From Euglena gracilis (lineage: Eukaryota > Euglenida > Euglenophyceae > Euglenales): 64,000 nucleotides of DNA. The translations under genes were made by a program, and so were the position numbers. Positions 53,467 to 64,000 of this stretch are shown one piece after another. Every line of letters begins with the position of its first letter. Position 1 is the stretch's first letter. The stretch spans positions 57,329,966 to 57,393,965 of the forward strand of contig CP154956.1 of the NCBI GenBank assembly GCA_039621445.1, read 5' to 3'. The notes below the pieces were generated by a model, which worked only from the letters and a program-made list of their open reading frames with translations, ran no database searches and had not been told where the DNA came from.

Positions 53467-55559
53467 CTGCGAGGCAAAAGCATGGGAACGGGAAGGTGTG
53501 ATGGAACAACTCGCCTCTGTTTTTTGACGTGTTCTTGCCCCACCTGCCAATGATTTTGTTGGGCAAACAAAATAATTCTAATAAATTCATTTCTCTTAAC
53601 TGATGAAAAAAATTGATCTGGAAATGGTTCCCCACTCCACCCCCCTCCTTGGCAGGTTCCAAAAATGATCAAAAATTTTCTGTATGCAGGAAGTCCAAAA
53701 AAAATGCTTCCCCTCCACTTTTAAGCGCGTTGGACTTTTTTCTGTAATTTTGCAGGATGAAAGATACATCAAAGGTTTTCATAAATTGAGCATTTTTGCA
53801 TTCATTTTCTGAAAAAAAAATTGGGATTTTCCCACAATTGGCCTGGAATCCCCCTGGACGCTTTGCTCCCTTCCTTAGATGCAAACTTACATTGAACCCT
53901 GGACCCCCAAAAAAGCACCAGGGACCTCCCCCCAATTTTCGGCGTTTGTATCGAAATTTTTTTTGGCAATTTCGACAGATTTTTGACAAATTTTTGGCTA
54001 TTTCGACAAATGACATTTGGGTTGATTTTGGGGAATGAAATCTTTTCGCCTGGTGCAAAAATGATGTCGCTGTTTAGTGTTCCCCCTCCTTGAGTAGAGG
54101 GGGCTTGAGCAAGGGGGGTCTGGACCACACCATTGCTTACCAACCCCCCCCCGGGGGGGTCACTTTCACTTTCAAAAAACCAGTCAGTCACTGTTAAAAA
54201 ACCAGTCACCCACTTCCTGCCCCCCCACCGGGGGGGGGGGGTCGGTCACTTTGGCCACTCAGCCAAAAATGGCCAAAAATCAAAGGATTGTGGTCAAAAA
54301 TGCAAAGAATTTTCTGGCGCCGGGTGGCCACTTTCAGCCAATCCTGGCCGATCCCCCCCCACGGGGGGTCTGGATCCAAAAACCAGTCAATTACTTCGAA
54401 AAACCAGTCAGTCAACCGGGGGGGGGGGGCGGACACACCATACGCAATGGCATGGTCCGGGCCCCTCACTGCCACTGCATAGCACAAGGCACCCCCCTCC
54501 GCCAGGCATTAAAATGCCTTCAAAAAACCTTAAAACCCTTGAAAAAAACCTTGAAACCTTGGCCAAAATGCCTTAAAAATGTTTGAAAACCTTAAAAACT
54601 TCAAAAAAATATGTTGAAGATTTCATTTCAACCTAAACAAAACATTTAAAGAAAATGCCTTTAAAAACCTAAAAGTTCTGAAAAATAATGTACCTGCCCT
54701 CCCCATGGTTCTTAAAAAGAAGCCTGGAAGTGGAAAAAAGGTTCAGGTCTGGACCCCTCCTGCCACCTACCTCAATTACCTCAATAATGAAGGGCGCTTC
54801 CTTCCCATAGATCCCTGCCCCCAGGTTCAGCATGGGGGGTGTCCAGGGTTCGATGACAGTTGGGGGGGGTCCCCAACCTTGCGGGCCAGGAGGGGGGGGG
54901 GACCCACCCTAAACCATGTACACCCTCCTTATACTGTTATATCAAACCCTGGGGGTGTCCCCCCATCCTGGACTGAGGGGTGGAGGGAGTCCGACCCCCC
55001 CCCCCACCTGCCCTTATATCGAAGCCTAAACAGTGGCGCTGTCCGGGTGACCGAAAAAATATTTGACCCAGGGCAAAAATTTGTCAAAAATTACAAAAAA
55101 AATCGGCAAAGCGCCGAAGGGAAACTGACTTTTTGACTTTTTGGGGGTCCCACAATCGGTCCGGACCCCCTGGCAGGTGGGGGGGGGGTCCAGACCAGGG
55201 GGGGCTCCCAACATAAACCCCGAAAACGCTCTCCTTTTATTGAAGCATTTCCTTTAGTGACCCAAGAAAATCTCAGAATGAAGTTCTTTTTTTCAAAAAA
55301 AAATGCGAATTGCGAATTTGGTGCCACAAATCCCAAGTGGGGGGTTCCTCCAGGACCCTGGGGGGTCCAGTTCGGAGGCTGGAAAACTTGGGCTACAGAA
55401 AAAAAATACCCAAACTCATGGCTGAGGAAAAACTACCTCCCTCCAAGACAAGCCAATGTTCACGGAATGTGTTGTTACACAGGGGGGGTCAAGAGCACGG
55501 GTGTCAACGCCACTGTAGTTCAATGAAAAACCTCCGGAAGAGTTCCGGATAAATGCCAT

Positions 55560-56200
55560 TGACACAGGGGGTGGCAGGGCTGCATGGGAAGGCCCGTGGG
55601 GGGGGGGGTCGGACCCCCGGGATGTGGGAAGAGGGTGTGGGTCGACCCCCCAACCCACCATGGCACCCGCTCAAAAAAAAAAAACTCCTTTGGCGAGGGA
55701 AAAAAATCACCGAAAACTGCGACCTAAAAATCGGCGCCCCCGGAAATACAGGAAGGCCTGGTGGGGGGGGGTTCGGACCCCCCCACCCAGGGATGGATGG
55801 GAAGCCTTGAGGGGGGGGGGGGTCGGACCCCCCCCCTACCTCGAAACTGAGGGGGGGCCGAAAAATTTTCGATTTCATGGACGGGCAAAGGGCCGGAAAT
55901 CGGGTCAAAATCGGTCAAAATCAAAATCGGTCAAAAATCCCTGATTTTTCTTTGAAAATCGATCCAAAAAATGCTCATTTTTTGAAATTTTTTGAACTTT
56001 TTTAGGGGGAAACCCCCACACATCAAAAAATGGGCAATATGTCCAAAAGTCAGCAAAAGGGGTGTTTTTGCTCATTTTCCGGCGCTGTGCACCGGAAGAA
56101 AATTTTGTTGCTATTTTTGGCACCTGTCAAGGAGGGGCGTGGGGGGGTTCGGACCCCCCCTCCCAACATCTAGGGGGTGGTCTGGACCGCCCCCCCCCCC
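55560..56200. repeat. Family R repeats upstream of clathrin
   Basis: GGCGCCCCCGGAAATACAGG..CCTGGTGGGG units, then GGGCAAAGGGCCGGAAATCGG and an AAAATGCTCATTTTTTG core. A second set is at 62220-62590. No gene is recognised in 53470-64000 apart from such blocks. Confidence 0.55.
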
Positions 56201-56439
56201 CTACCACCTTACCCCCCAGGGGGGGGGGTGGTTGGCAGGCACCTATGGTCACTTCCCATTTTGGTGCTCTGGTCGGCCCTGGTCGGCCTTGGTCGGCCCT
56301 GTTCGGCCCTGGTCAGCCCTGGTCGGCAAATAGTCGGCCATAGGTGGGGGTATCCTTCACAGAAAAAATGTGAAGGGATGCAATGATTTTCTGAATTGTC
56401 TTGCCAAGATCAAAAGGAAGTGCCCCATAAGGCCTCCAT

Positions 56440-56770
56440 TGGCTCCCCAAAAGCAACCAAAATGACCTAAAATGGCTTGAAACAACCAAAAATTCCAAAA
56501 ACGCCAACAAAATCCACAAAAGATTGTGAAAAATGACCCAAAATTACCAAAAGGGCGCAAAATGGCCACAATGCCATAAAAAATGCTCAGATTGACCCAA
56601 ATTAGCCCAATATTTGCCAAATCAGTGACAAATAGCCCCCAAATTAGCAAAAACTGGTCCATAATGGCCAAAATGGGTGTAAAACTGGAGAATTGTGAGA
56701 AAATTATCCCAAAATGGGTTTAATTCTTCAAAATATACAAAAAAATGCCAGCATCACCCAGCATCGAACG
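56440..56770. repeat. Family F repeat, copy 2
   Basis: Same order of motifs as 38285-38665, including CAAATTAGCAAAAACTGG and AATATACAAAAAAATGCC, ending in CAGCATCACCCAGCATCG. More GATGCTGGGCGATGC units follow at 57028-57160. Confidence 0.7.
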
Positions 56771-58049
56771 GAAGGGGACAGAAGCATACGCCTGGTACAC
56801 ACATTTACCATCCGAGCGCGTGTCGCAAACTGGCATTGCAAGGCAGATACTGCCACCAACCCGGGAATACCCCGACAGGTTCAATGCAACCATCCCCGTC
56901 TAAATTTTGGATTTGGCCGGCGATGTTGCCACTCACCTTTTGGGATAATCTCCAGAATTTCCTTTACCGGTGCGGGTTAGGAACTTTCGTCTTCGGTTAT
57001 AGGGCACCATTGGATGGCTCTAGGGCAATGCAGGGCGATGCAGGGCGATGCGGGGCCCAAAGGGGTGGGCGACCGAAGGTGCTTGATGCTGGGCGATGCT
57101 GGGTGATGCTGGATTTTTGGTGACCAGAGGTGGGGTTCCGATGCTGGGCGATGCAGGGTGTTGCTGGGCCCCCCAGGCAACCTTACAATAAACCCCCAGG
57201 CAACCATCAGGCACATCCACACAAAATCCTTGTTGCTCACACTTTGCACCGGCCACACTACAAAAGAGCATGCAGCAGACAGGGAAGCACAGAGTCAGTC
57301 ACGGTGAGGTGAAGGTTAGTGTCAGGGTCAAGGTGACAGCACTGTCAATGACAGCGTCACTGGGCCTCTGCCCTCTCGAGTGGGAGGTAGGGTATCTCAC
57401 GCGGGTGGGAGGTAGGGCATCCATCAGCTGCAGCTGTTTGCTGTACACAAGGCGGCATGCGACTCGTGCAGGAATCAGGCACACAAATACAGTAGGGGCA
57501 CTGGAAGGGTACTGCGCAGCTTCCTCCACTGAAGGAGAGGACGCTGGTCAGCAAAGGCCTTTGGGGGGTCACACTTCCCGGGGTCCCGCTTCTTGGCCTC
57601 CAGCCAACCTTCCTCGACATCCAACTCGCGACTTTGTGTGTTAAATTCGCGGCTCGTTGGATGCCAATCCTGGCATCCAACAATCAGGGGTGCACAATAT
57701 GCGCACCCCTACAAGCATCCTCGGATTCACATGCCCCACAAGCATCCACGGATGCACATGATCATGCACATGCCTACAACCGCGACCACAGTCGCCCGTT
57801 TATCCCACAACTTAAGATTCACCCCATAACCTCCCTCTCCCACTGGAGCATCCACTCCAGGGAGTCACTCAGGGAAGGCCAGACGAGCCAGGGAGGAACA
57901 CAGCACCAATGTGGAGGCTGTACGCAGGTATGCAGCAGGGGCACGATACCTTCGTCTCCAGGGGAGTCACACACCTCCCAGAGGGGGACGGAGACAGACA
58001 GAGGGAAAGCTGCCGAACTCCTTCATCCATTCCCCTTCGGTCGGCCAAT

Positions 58050-58170
58050 CACATGCAAGTCGGCCCTGGTCGGCCCTGGTCGGAAGCCCCACCTACGGGG
58101 GTCCTGAAAATCATATTCGGCCCTGGTCGGCCCTGGTCGGCCCTGGTCGGCCCTGGTCGGCCGTAGGTGC
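58050..58170. repeat. GGTCGGCCCT decamer array
   Basis: Tandem GGTCGGCCCT units; shorter arrays lie at 50828-50875 and 56268-56340, each beside a CCTACGGGGGT/CACCTATGG motif. Confidence 0.8.
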
Positions 58171-58375
58171 CTGGTGGTTGGGACCCCCCCCCCACCTACC
58201 TCAATACTGAAGGGCTTCCAATCCATCCCTGCCCCCACCCCACCACCAGGACCTCACCACCAGGACGAGGGTGGGGGGGGTCGACCCCCCCACCCAACAC
58301 CCATAGGGTTGCGGTGTCAACCGCACGGTGTGTTGGACAAGGGGCGGGGGGGGGAGGTGGATGGATACTGCCTGG

Positions 58376-58403
58376 TAATAATAATAATAATAATAATAAT
58401 ACT
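58376..58403. repeat. AAT microsatellite
   Basis: Nine AAT units. Confidence 0.9.
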
Positions 58404-59581
58404 CCTGGCCGACATCCTGCCAACTTTCGGAGCAAATAGACCCTGAAACATAGAGGCCAGTGGGGGTGGGGATGAGGCGGGTGTTTAATTTTTAAAACAA
58501 ATTATTGGACATGATCAGAGTGGGCTCGTGAAACAAAATGTTGGTGGGATTCCCAAACGGGTAAGCCCAAACGAGATCCCCGAGCAAAGGGGGGAACGCT
58601 GCCACAACTTCACCGAATGTGTGAGAAGCTTCTCCTCGAGGAGGAACCCTCGGACTTCACCCAGAGGGGACTGTTGCTCATTGGGATTTGCAGGGCGTGG
58701 ACAATACATCCTTCCAAAGAGCTGCCTTGGGATCACAGCCAAGGCAAGACGGAGGCTTTGCCCACTTGAGCCCTTAAAGCCCCCTGGTATGGAATCTCAA
58801 GTCAAACACAACACATCCATGCATCTGCCCACCAGAGGTGGGGAAAAAAATCGAAAACAATGGGGGGAATGACAAAGACACTGAGGCACTGAACATGCCA
58901 TTAAAATGCGGCAGAATGGCAATCACAAGAATCACAGAATGGCAAAACAAGAATGTAATTCTGTGCTCAAAATATCTTTAAAGCCCCCAGCTTTCTTCAT
59001 CCATTCTGAAGTGTGAAAAAAAACACTGAAAAATGGAGAGGGGAAGCATTGCAGAACAGAAAGAGGCCGAATTGCGACGACGACGAAGGTAATAATAACA
59101 GCTTGCGTCACTCCGGAGCGATGTGAGGGTCGCTCTGAAGAGTCCACTTCACAGGCGCAAGGGGCTTTGAGGTCAACTGTACTGGAAGGTCAGGGATCTC
59201 TGTGAGGACAGAGAGGCACAGAGGCGTAATCCTCAGCAGCAGATGCAGTCAAGTCAGCCAAGGACAACAGTTCGCAGCTCACGTCTGCCAAGCACGACGC
59301 GGAAAGGGATCTCGCGCAAACCCCTGGTCAAAAGAAGCCCACCTCAATTTGCTATTTTAGGGCAGACAAAAAAATACGGCAACAAAAATTATGGAAAAGC
59401 ATGTATTTTCCAATGAATTCTTGTTCTAATTTTGTCGAGTGCACCTTTCTTACGCCCTTTGACAAGAATTGTGCCAAAGCTTGTGGGGAACCTCTCTCAC
59501 AGCGACATTCCGAAAACAAGGACCATTCCATTCGTGATTGGTCACATTTTCAGGTAAAGTTTTTTAAAAATTAGCTGCCAT

Positions 59582-60025
59582 CAGGCTTTTGCTTAAGAAC
59601 CCCGGGGGGGGGGGGGTAATGGCTAGCCAATCGGCTAGACACTGGAAAAAAATGGACTGGCTAGACCACCCCCTCCCCCGGGGGGGGGGGGGGGGGGTCC
59701 ACGGGTCCCCCCAACTGGAAAAAAAAATTTCCGCCGGCGCTGCGCGCCAAGGTGGAAATGAGGTTTTTAATAGGTTTTTGACTGATTTTGTTTCAAAAAT
59801 TCCCAAAAATGGCCAAAAACGGGCATTTTTGGCCATTCTTGGGGGTCCCAAAAATAATTTCCGGCACTTCGCGCCGGTCGCTGGCAAAAAAAATTCCACT
59901 AGCTAGCCCTGCTAGCAGCCCCCCCAGGGGGGGGGTCTGCTAGAAATCCCACTAGCCAAATTTGGACTAGCTGCAGTCCAGCCCCCCCCGGGGGGGGGGT
60001 ACTGCAACCCTTAAGCAGAAGCCTG
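59582..60025. mobile_element. Family O element, copy O1
   Basis: 444 bp with ends CAGGCTTTTGCTTAAGAACC / CAACCCTTAAGCAGAAGCCTG. Flanks GCTGCCAT / GCTGCCGT match at 7 of 8. Interior has GGCTAGACACTGG and CACTTCGCGCCGG. Confidence 0.88.
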
Positions 60026-63000
60026 GCTGCCGTACACGTGCCAAAAAAAATACAACAAAGAGCGGCACAAATGGGCATGAGGGGGATGAAAGCCACAGAC
60101 TAAACAAATAAACAAATAAACCCCCCAAATTTAGGCAACCCGTTGCTTAATTGAAATTTTCGGCCTGGCAATTCATTGTTTTGGCATGCCTGCCAAGGGT
60201 CAGTCCAGTCTGGCTCAAGTCCAAGCCAGAAAAATCTGTTTGTTTTGAGGGTTTCAGCCGAATGGGTGTGGACCCAGACAAAAGCCCAGGGGGATAAGCC
60301 CCAAATTTCAGCAATCCCTCAACCACACATTTGAGCAACCCTTGGGGCTGAACCGAACGACACCCAAATTTAAGTAACCTCTGAAAATTGAAAGTTAAAT
60401 TTATACAATCTGAAACTACCTGCCCCCCCCCCCTTGTCGTACGACCGGGTTCCTGCAACCTGTGACCGGGGGGGGGGGTCGTAACACCCCCATGACCTGC
60501 AACCTGCGACCGGGGGGTGGTCGTAAATGCGGGGGCGGTCGTTGGTAAGGTGGTGTTAAAATTTTCGCAACCTGCAACCTGTAACCGGGGCATGACCTGC
60601 AACCTGTGACCAGGGGGTGGTCGTAAATGAGGGGTGGTCGTACGAAAAGGGGGGGGGCGGGTAGATCGACTGAAAGCAACTCTGCTTTTGCAATTTTCGC
60701 TCTTCCTTTTGTCCACATCACCTTTTTTGGTACCCCCCCCCCTAGTCGTATGACCGGGTTCCTGCAACCTGTGACCGGGGGGGGTGGTCATAACACCCCC
60801 ATAACCTGCAACCTGTGACCGGGGGGTGGTCATAGATGAAGGGGCGGTCGTAGAAGTGTGTGAAAACTGTCCCAAAATGGCAGATTTACCCCCCCAAAAT
60901 GTCCCATTTTTCAAAAATCCGGCGCTTCGCGCCGGCAGGGGGGACCTTATTTTGGGGGGGGTCCATTTCATGGATTTTTGCTCGGACTGGCCAGGGGGGG
61001 GACTTATTTTGGGGGGTTAAATTTTTCGCAACCTGCAACCTGTGACCGGGGGGGGTGGTCATAACACCCCCATGACCTGCAACCTGTGACCGGGGGGTGG
61101 TCATAAATGAGGGGTGGTCGTACGACTAGGGGGGGGGGGTACTAATCTGGTGAAATGCCACCTTCTTCATTTGAAAAAGAAACATTTTTTTTGTTGACCG
61201 TTTGGTCCAAAATCATGCAAGGTCGGCCACGGCCAGGGTTGTACGGCATCCCGAAACCCCATGGGTAGGAGTCGACCACCCACCCCCACTCCTGATGAGG
61301 GGGTTCAACCACCTACGGCCCTATTTTTTCTTTGGCGTCCAAGGAATTTTCCCTTGCGCGGGTGCTGTGGTGGGTGGGGGGGGGTCCGACCTCCCAGGCC
61401 TTCAATTACAGCCCTGCCTTCAGTCTATCCGGTGAAACCAATTTAAGCAACCCCCAAATGTGATCAACCCCTTGGGCGAATCAGCACCCACGGCCAAAAA
61501 TGCCGTTTGGGGCGTTTTTTGGGGGGCAAAAAAATTGCCAGATTGCCGAAAATTTTCGGTGTAAAGTGCCGGAAGGAAAAATTTGGGGGGAGGAGGACAC
61601 CATCCTCAGATTGAACCCTGGGTAGGGAGGGCATCACGGGATCAAAATCAACCCCCCCCCCCGCCAAACTCCCTGATGACCATTGCACCTGCTCTCCCTC
61701 AACAATCTGCAGTAAAATATAAATATCTTGTGCATCATCCATTCTCAGGGAGGATAAACAGGGCTTTTAGCAGCAAATATAATAAGATTGCGGGCAAGGC
61801 AAAGACCTTGCAACAGCAACAGGCAGAGCAATAATTTACATGCCTCTCCTTCAGAGCCACACCAAAGTTCCCTGTGGGTTATGGTCTGGGGTGTGTTGAG
61901 AGTCTCAACTGCTTCCATAGAAAGCATCACACAAAATTGAGGACCACCAGGATAACATCCAGGCAAAGGCCACCAGCTATTAAAAAGACCCTGGCATATG
62001 CACAACATTAAATAACTTGCAGCAAGAAGCTCACAAAAGTGGCAACACATTTTTCTGTAGTCTGTTCTTTGGCCACCTTTATCTACCTTTCTTTTTGCGT
62101 TTGGTATAGGCCAAGATAGAAGGTAAAGCCAGGGGGCCAAACTCATGGGAGCCAAATTTGCATGTTAAGAATTTTGGTGGCCATGTGCAAAAGGCCAAAG
62201 GCCAACTTCAGGCCAAGCAGGGATGGATGGGAAGCCTTGAGGGGGTGGGGTCCGGAACCCCCCAACATGGAGGGGGGGTTGTGGGACCCCCCTTGGAAAC
62301 TGAAGGGCCCAGGAAATTTTTCGGGTTTGTGGACCAGCAAAATCCCGGATACCAGGCCGAAATTGGTCAAAAATCCCTGGTTTTTGTTGAAAACAAATCC
62401 AAAAATGCTCATTTTTGAACACTTTGTGGAAAACACAAAAAATTTGCAATATGAAAAGGGAATTTTTTGCTCATTTTTCGGTGCACAGCGCCGGAAGAAA
62501 AAGTTTCGAAGTTTTTGGAACCTGCCAAGCAGGGCAACATCTGGTGCGGGTGGTCCGGACCCCCCTTACCTCCCCCCTGACACGCCAAAATACAGGAAAG
62601 TGCGGTTGACACCGGGGGTGTGTCATAGACCAGCCGTGTCAGGGACAAAGGGTGGGGAGGTACCACATTTCCCCCCCAAGAGGGGTGGGGGTGGTCTGGA
62701 CCTTCATACCACCTGCCTGAAAACCGAAGGGCTTCCCATTTATCCAGCCAAGTTTGCATGCAGGGAGAGGGGGGGGGGGCAAGCGCCGGGAAGAGCCCGG
62801 AAGCCGTTCAAAATAGTAAAAAAAAACAACAACAACAAAAGGCACTTTCTAATTTGGAATGTTATTCCTCACCAATGAACCCTGCTTTTTTGGGGTTAGT
62901 TCCTCAAATCCTTGATTGAATTTGAAACCGTGTCTGGGGGCTCTTGTTTCACGAGGGAACCGGCTTACCAGACTCCAGTTCGGGGAGGAACCGAAAATAA

Positions 63001-63175
63001 AAAAGAAAAAGAACACAAAAAATGTCTAAAATGGTTCATAGACATGCGGTAATCATGTCTGATCAGGGAGTTTTTTGCCAGAAATTGGGGTTTTTTGTGC
63101 AATAATTCCTTTGTGCAAAGTTTGGAGAATTTTTTTCGAAAGGGAAAAAATAAGAATGTGCAGAGTGGCTGAAGT

Positions 63176-63335
63176 CAGGGTTTTTTTTTTAAGACCGGGG
63201 GGGAAGGGGGGGTCCCCCCACCTCCCCCCCCCCCCCCCCGGGGAGGGGTCCCGGGGGACCCACAAAAAAATGGCCGAAAAATCGCGAAAAGTGCTAAAAA
63301 ATAACACTTTTTCAAAAATTCGGCGCCGAAAAGGG
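63176..63335. repeat. Truncated family A element
   Basis: Left end CAGGGTTTTTTTTTAAGACCGG and core (CACAAAAAAATGGCCGAAAAATCGC...TTCGGCGCCGAAAAG) are present; the right end is missing. Confidence 0.75.
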
Positions 63336-63837
63336 GCAACTCCAGGACCTTTCACATGACATCCACAGAACTCAGCCACGTTGCAGCGCACTGGAAATCG
63401 CCGATCCCATGTTCCGACCCTATGAAAGATTGCAGATTCCAGCTTTCAATGGATATCTGCATGGTACCTGAACTGTGGGATTTGACAAACCACCTGCCAA
63501 ATTTTTGAACATGCCATCACCAAAAAAAAAAGCGCTGTGCGTCGTGGCTGAATTCTGTGGCCATGTGTGGAAAGCCCTTGAGAAGAACGATCGAGGGACG
63601 ACAAGGAATTGGAGGTGTGAAATCCCCCAAAATTGCCAAAAAGTCAACATGGGTAATTGGCCGATTCCTCGGACGCCGGTTCAGGCGTGGAGCCCCTAGA
63701 AAAGGTTTCAAAAACTGTTTCCCACTGGTTCGGGCGTGAAGACGGCGCCTGGGACGCCGTCTGTGGGAAGCCAGCATCCCAAGCACTGGCTTTATGTCCG
63801 AACCGGCGTCTGCGATGCAGTTCTCGAGAACATATGG

Positions 63838-64000
63838 ACATATATACACACACATATATGTGTGTGTGTGTTCATATAAATTATATATGAACATATGTAT
63901 AATGTATAATTCATATGTAATATATATTAATATATGCACTATATAGATACAATATATATAATATATATATATATTTGTACAATATATATAACTTATATTC
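63838..64000. repeat. TA-rich microsatellite at right edge
   Basis: Mixed TATATG, ACACAC and TATA runs to the end of the window. Confidence 0.85.

Noticed and set aside
58515-59560. Repeat-poor region with short ORFs (for example AKDNSSQLTSAKHDAERDL on the plus strand near 59230-59320)
   Set aside because: Possibly an exon of an upstream gene, but it is short, flanked by stops and has no convincing splice sites.
61745-62155. Minus-strand ORF of 136 codons in a repeat-poor stretch
   Set aside because: No recognisable motif, mixed third-position composition; treated as unannotated.

Overview
This is a eukaryotic nuclear window, most likely from a euglenid (Euglenozoa, Euglena-like). The reasons are GC-rich exons, very repeat-rich long introns, and above all a large set of introns that do not use GT-AG. 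Their ends are inverted repeats (CAG...CTG, sometimes CAT/TAG...ATG/CTA/TTG), with splicing about 3 nt upstream of the CAG and 5 nt downstream of the CTG. As I recall the literature, that is the signature of euglenid nonconventional introns. The species is not determined. Everything here was read by eye; no alignment or fold was computed.

Two genes are supported, both on the minus strand. (1) A complete clathrin heavy chain gene, 53450 (ATG) to 28959 (stop), in 29 exons. Joining the exons gives 5,099 nt, one base short of 1,700 codons because of an apparent 1-nt frameshift in exon 6; the product is about 1,699 residues and collinear with plant and animal clathrin heavy chains throughout. All 28 introns are of the nonconventional kind. 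(2) Downstream, a tetratricopeptide-repeat (TPR) gene runs from about 17.6 kb (perhaps from 21 kb or higher) down to about 1.7 kb and probably off the left edge. It has an RRM-like region followed by at least 14 TPR units. Its introns are mixed: mostly GT-AG (donor GTGTGT/GTATGT), at least one GC-AG, and some nonconventional.

Non-coding DNA is a mosaic of short elements, most ending in CAGG.../...CCTG terminal inverted repeats and flanked by 8-bp direct repeats. Those are hAT-superfamily hallmarks. Several of these elements are themselves introns of the clathrin gene: removing the element plus one copy of the 8-bp repeat restores the reading frame exactly. The window also holds a decayed hAT transposon with protein remnants (42708-43664), a 1.24-kb element with an ORF (25328-26569), a Tc1/mariner relic (9742-10881), and numerous microsatellites, minisatellites and G/C homopolymers.

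Layout: 1-1.7 kb palindromic short-repeat array; 1.7-17.7 kb TPR exons in repeat-filled introns; 17.7-24.8 kb putative upstream exons and repeats; 24.8-28.9 kb repeats and the 1.24-kb element; 28.96-53.45 kb clathrin heavy chain; 53.5-64 kb repeat-dominated DNA upstream of clathrin in which I recognise no gene.
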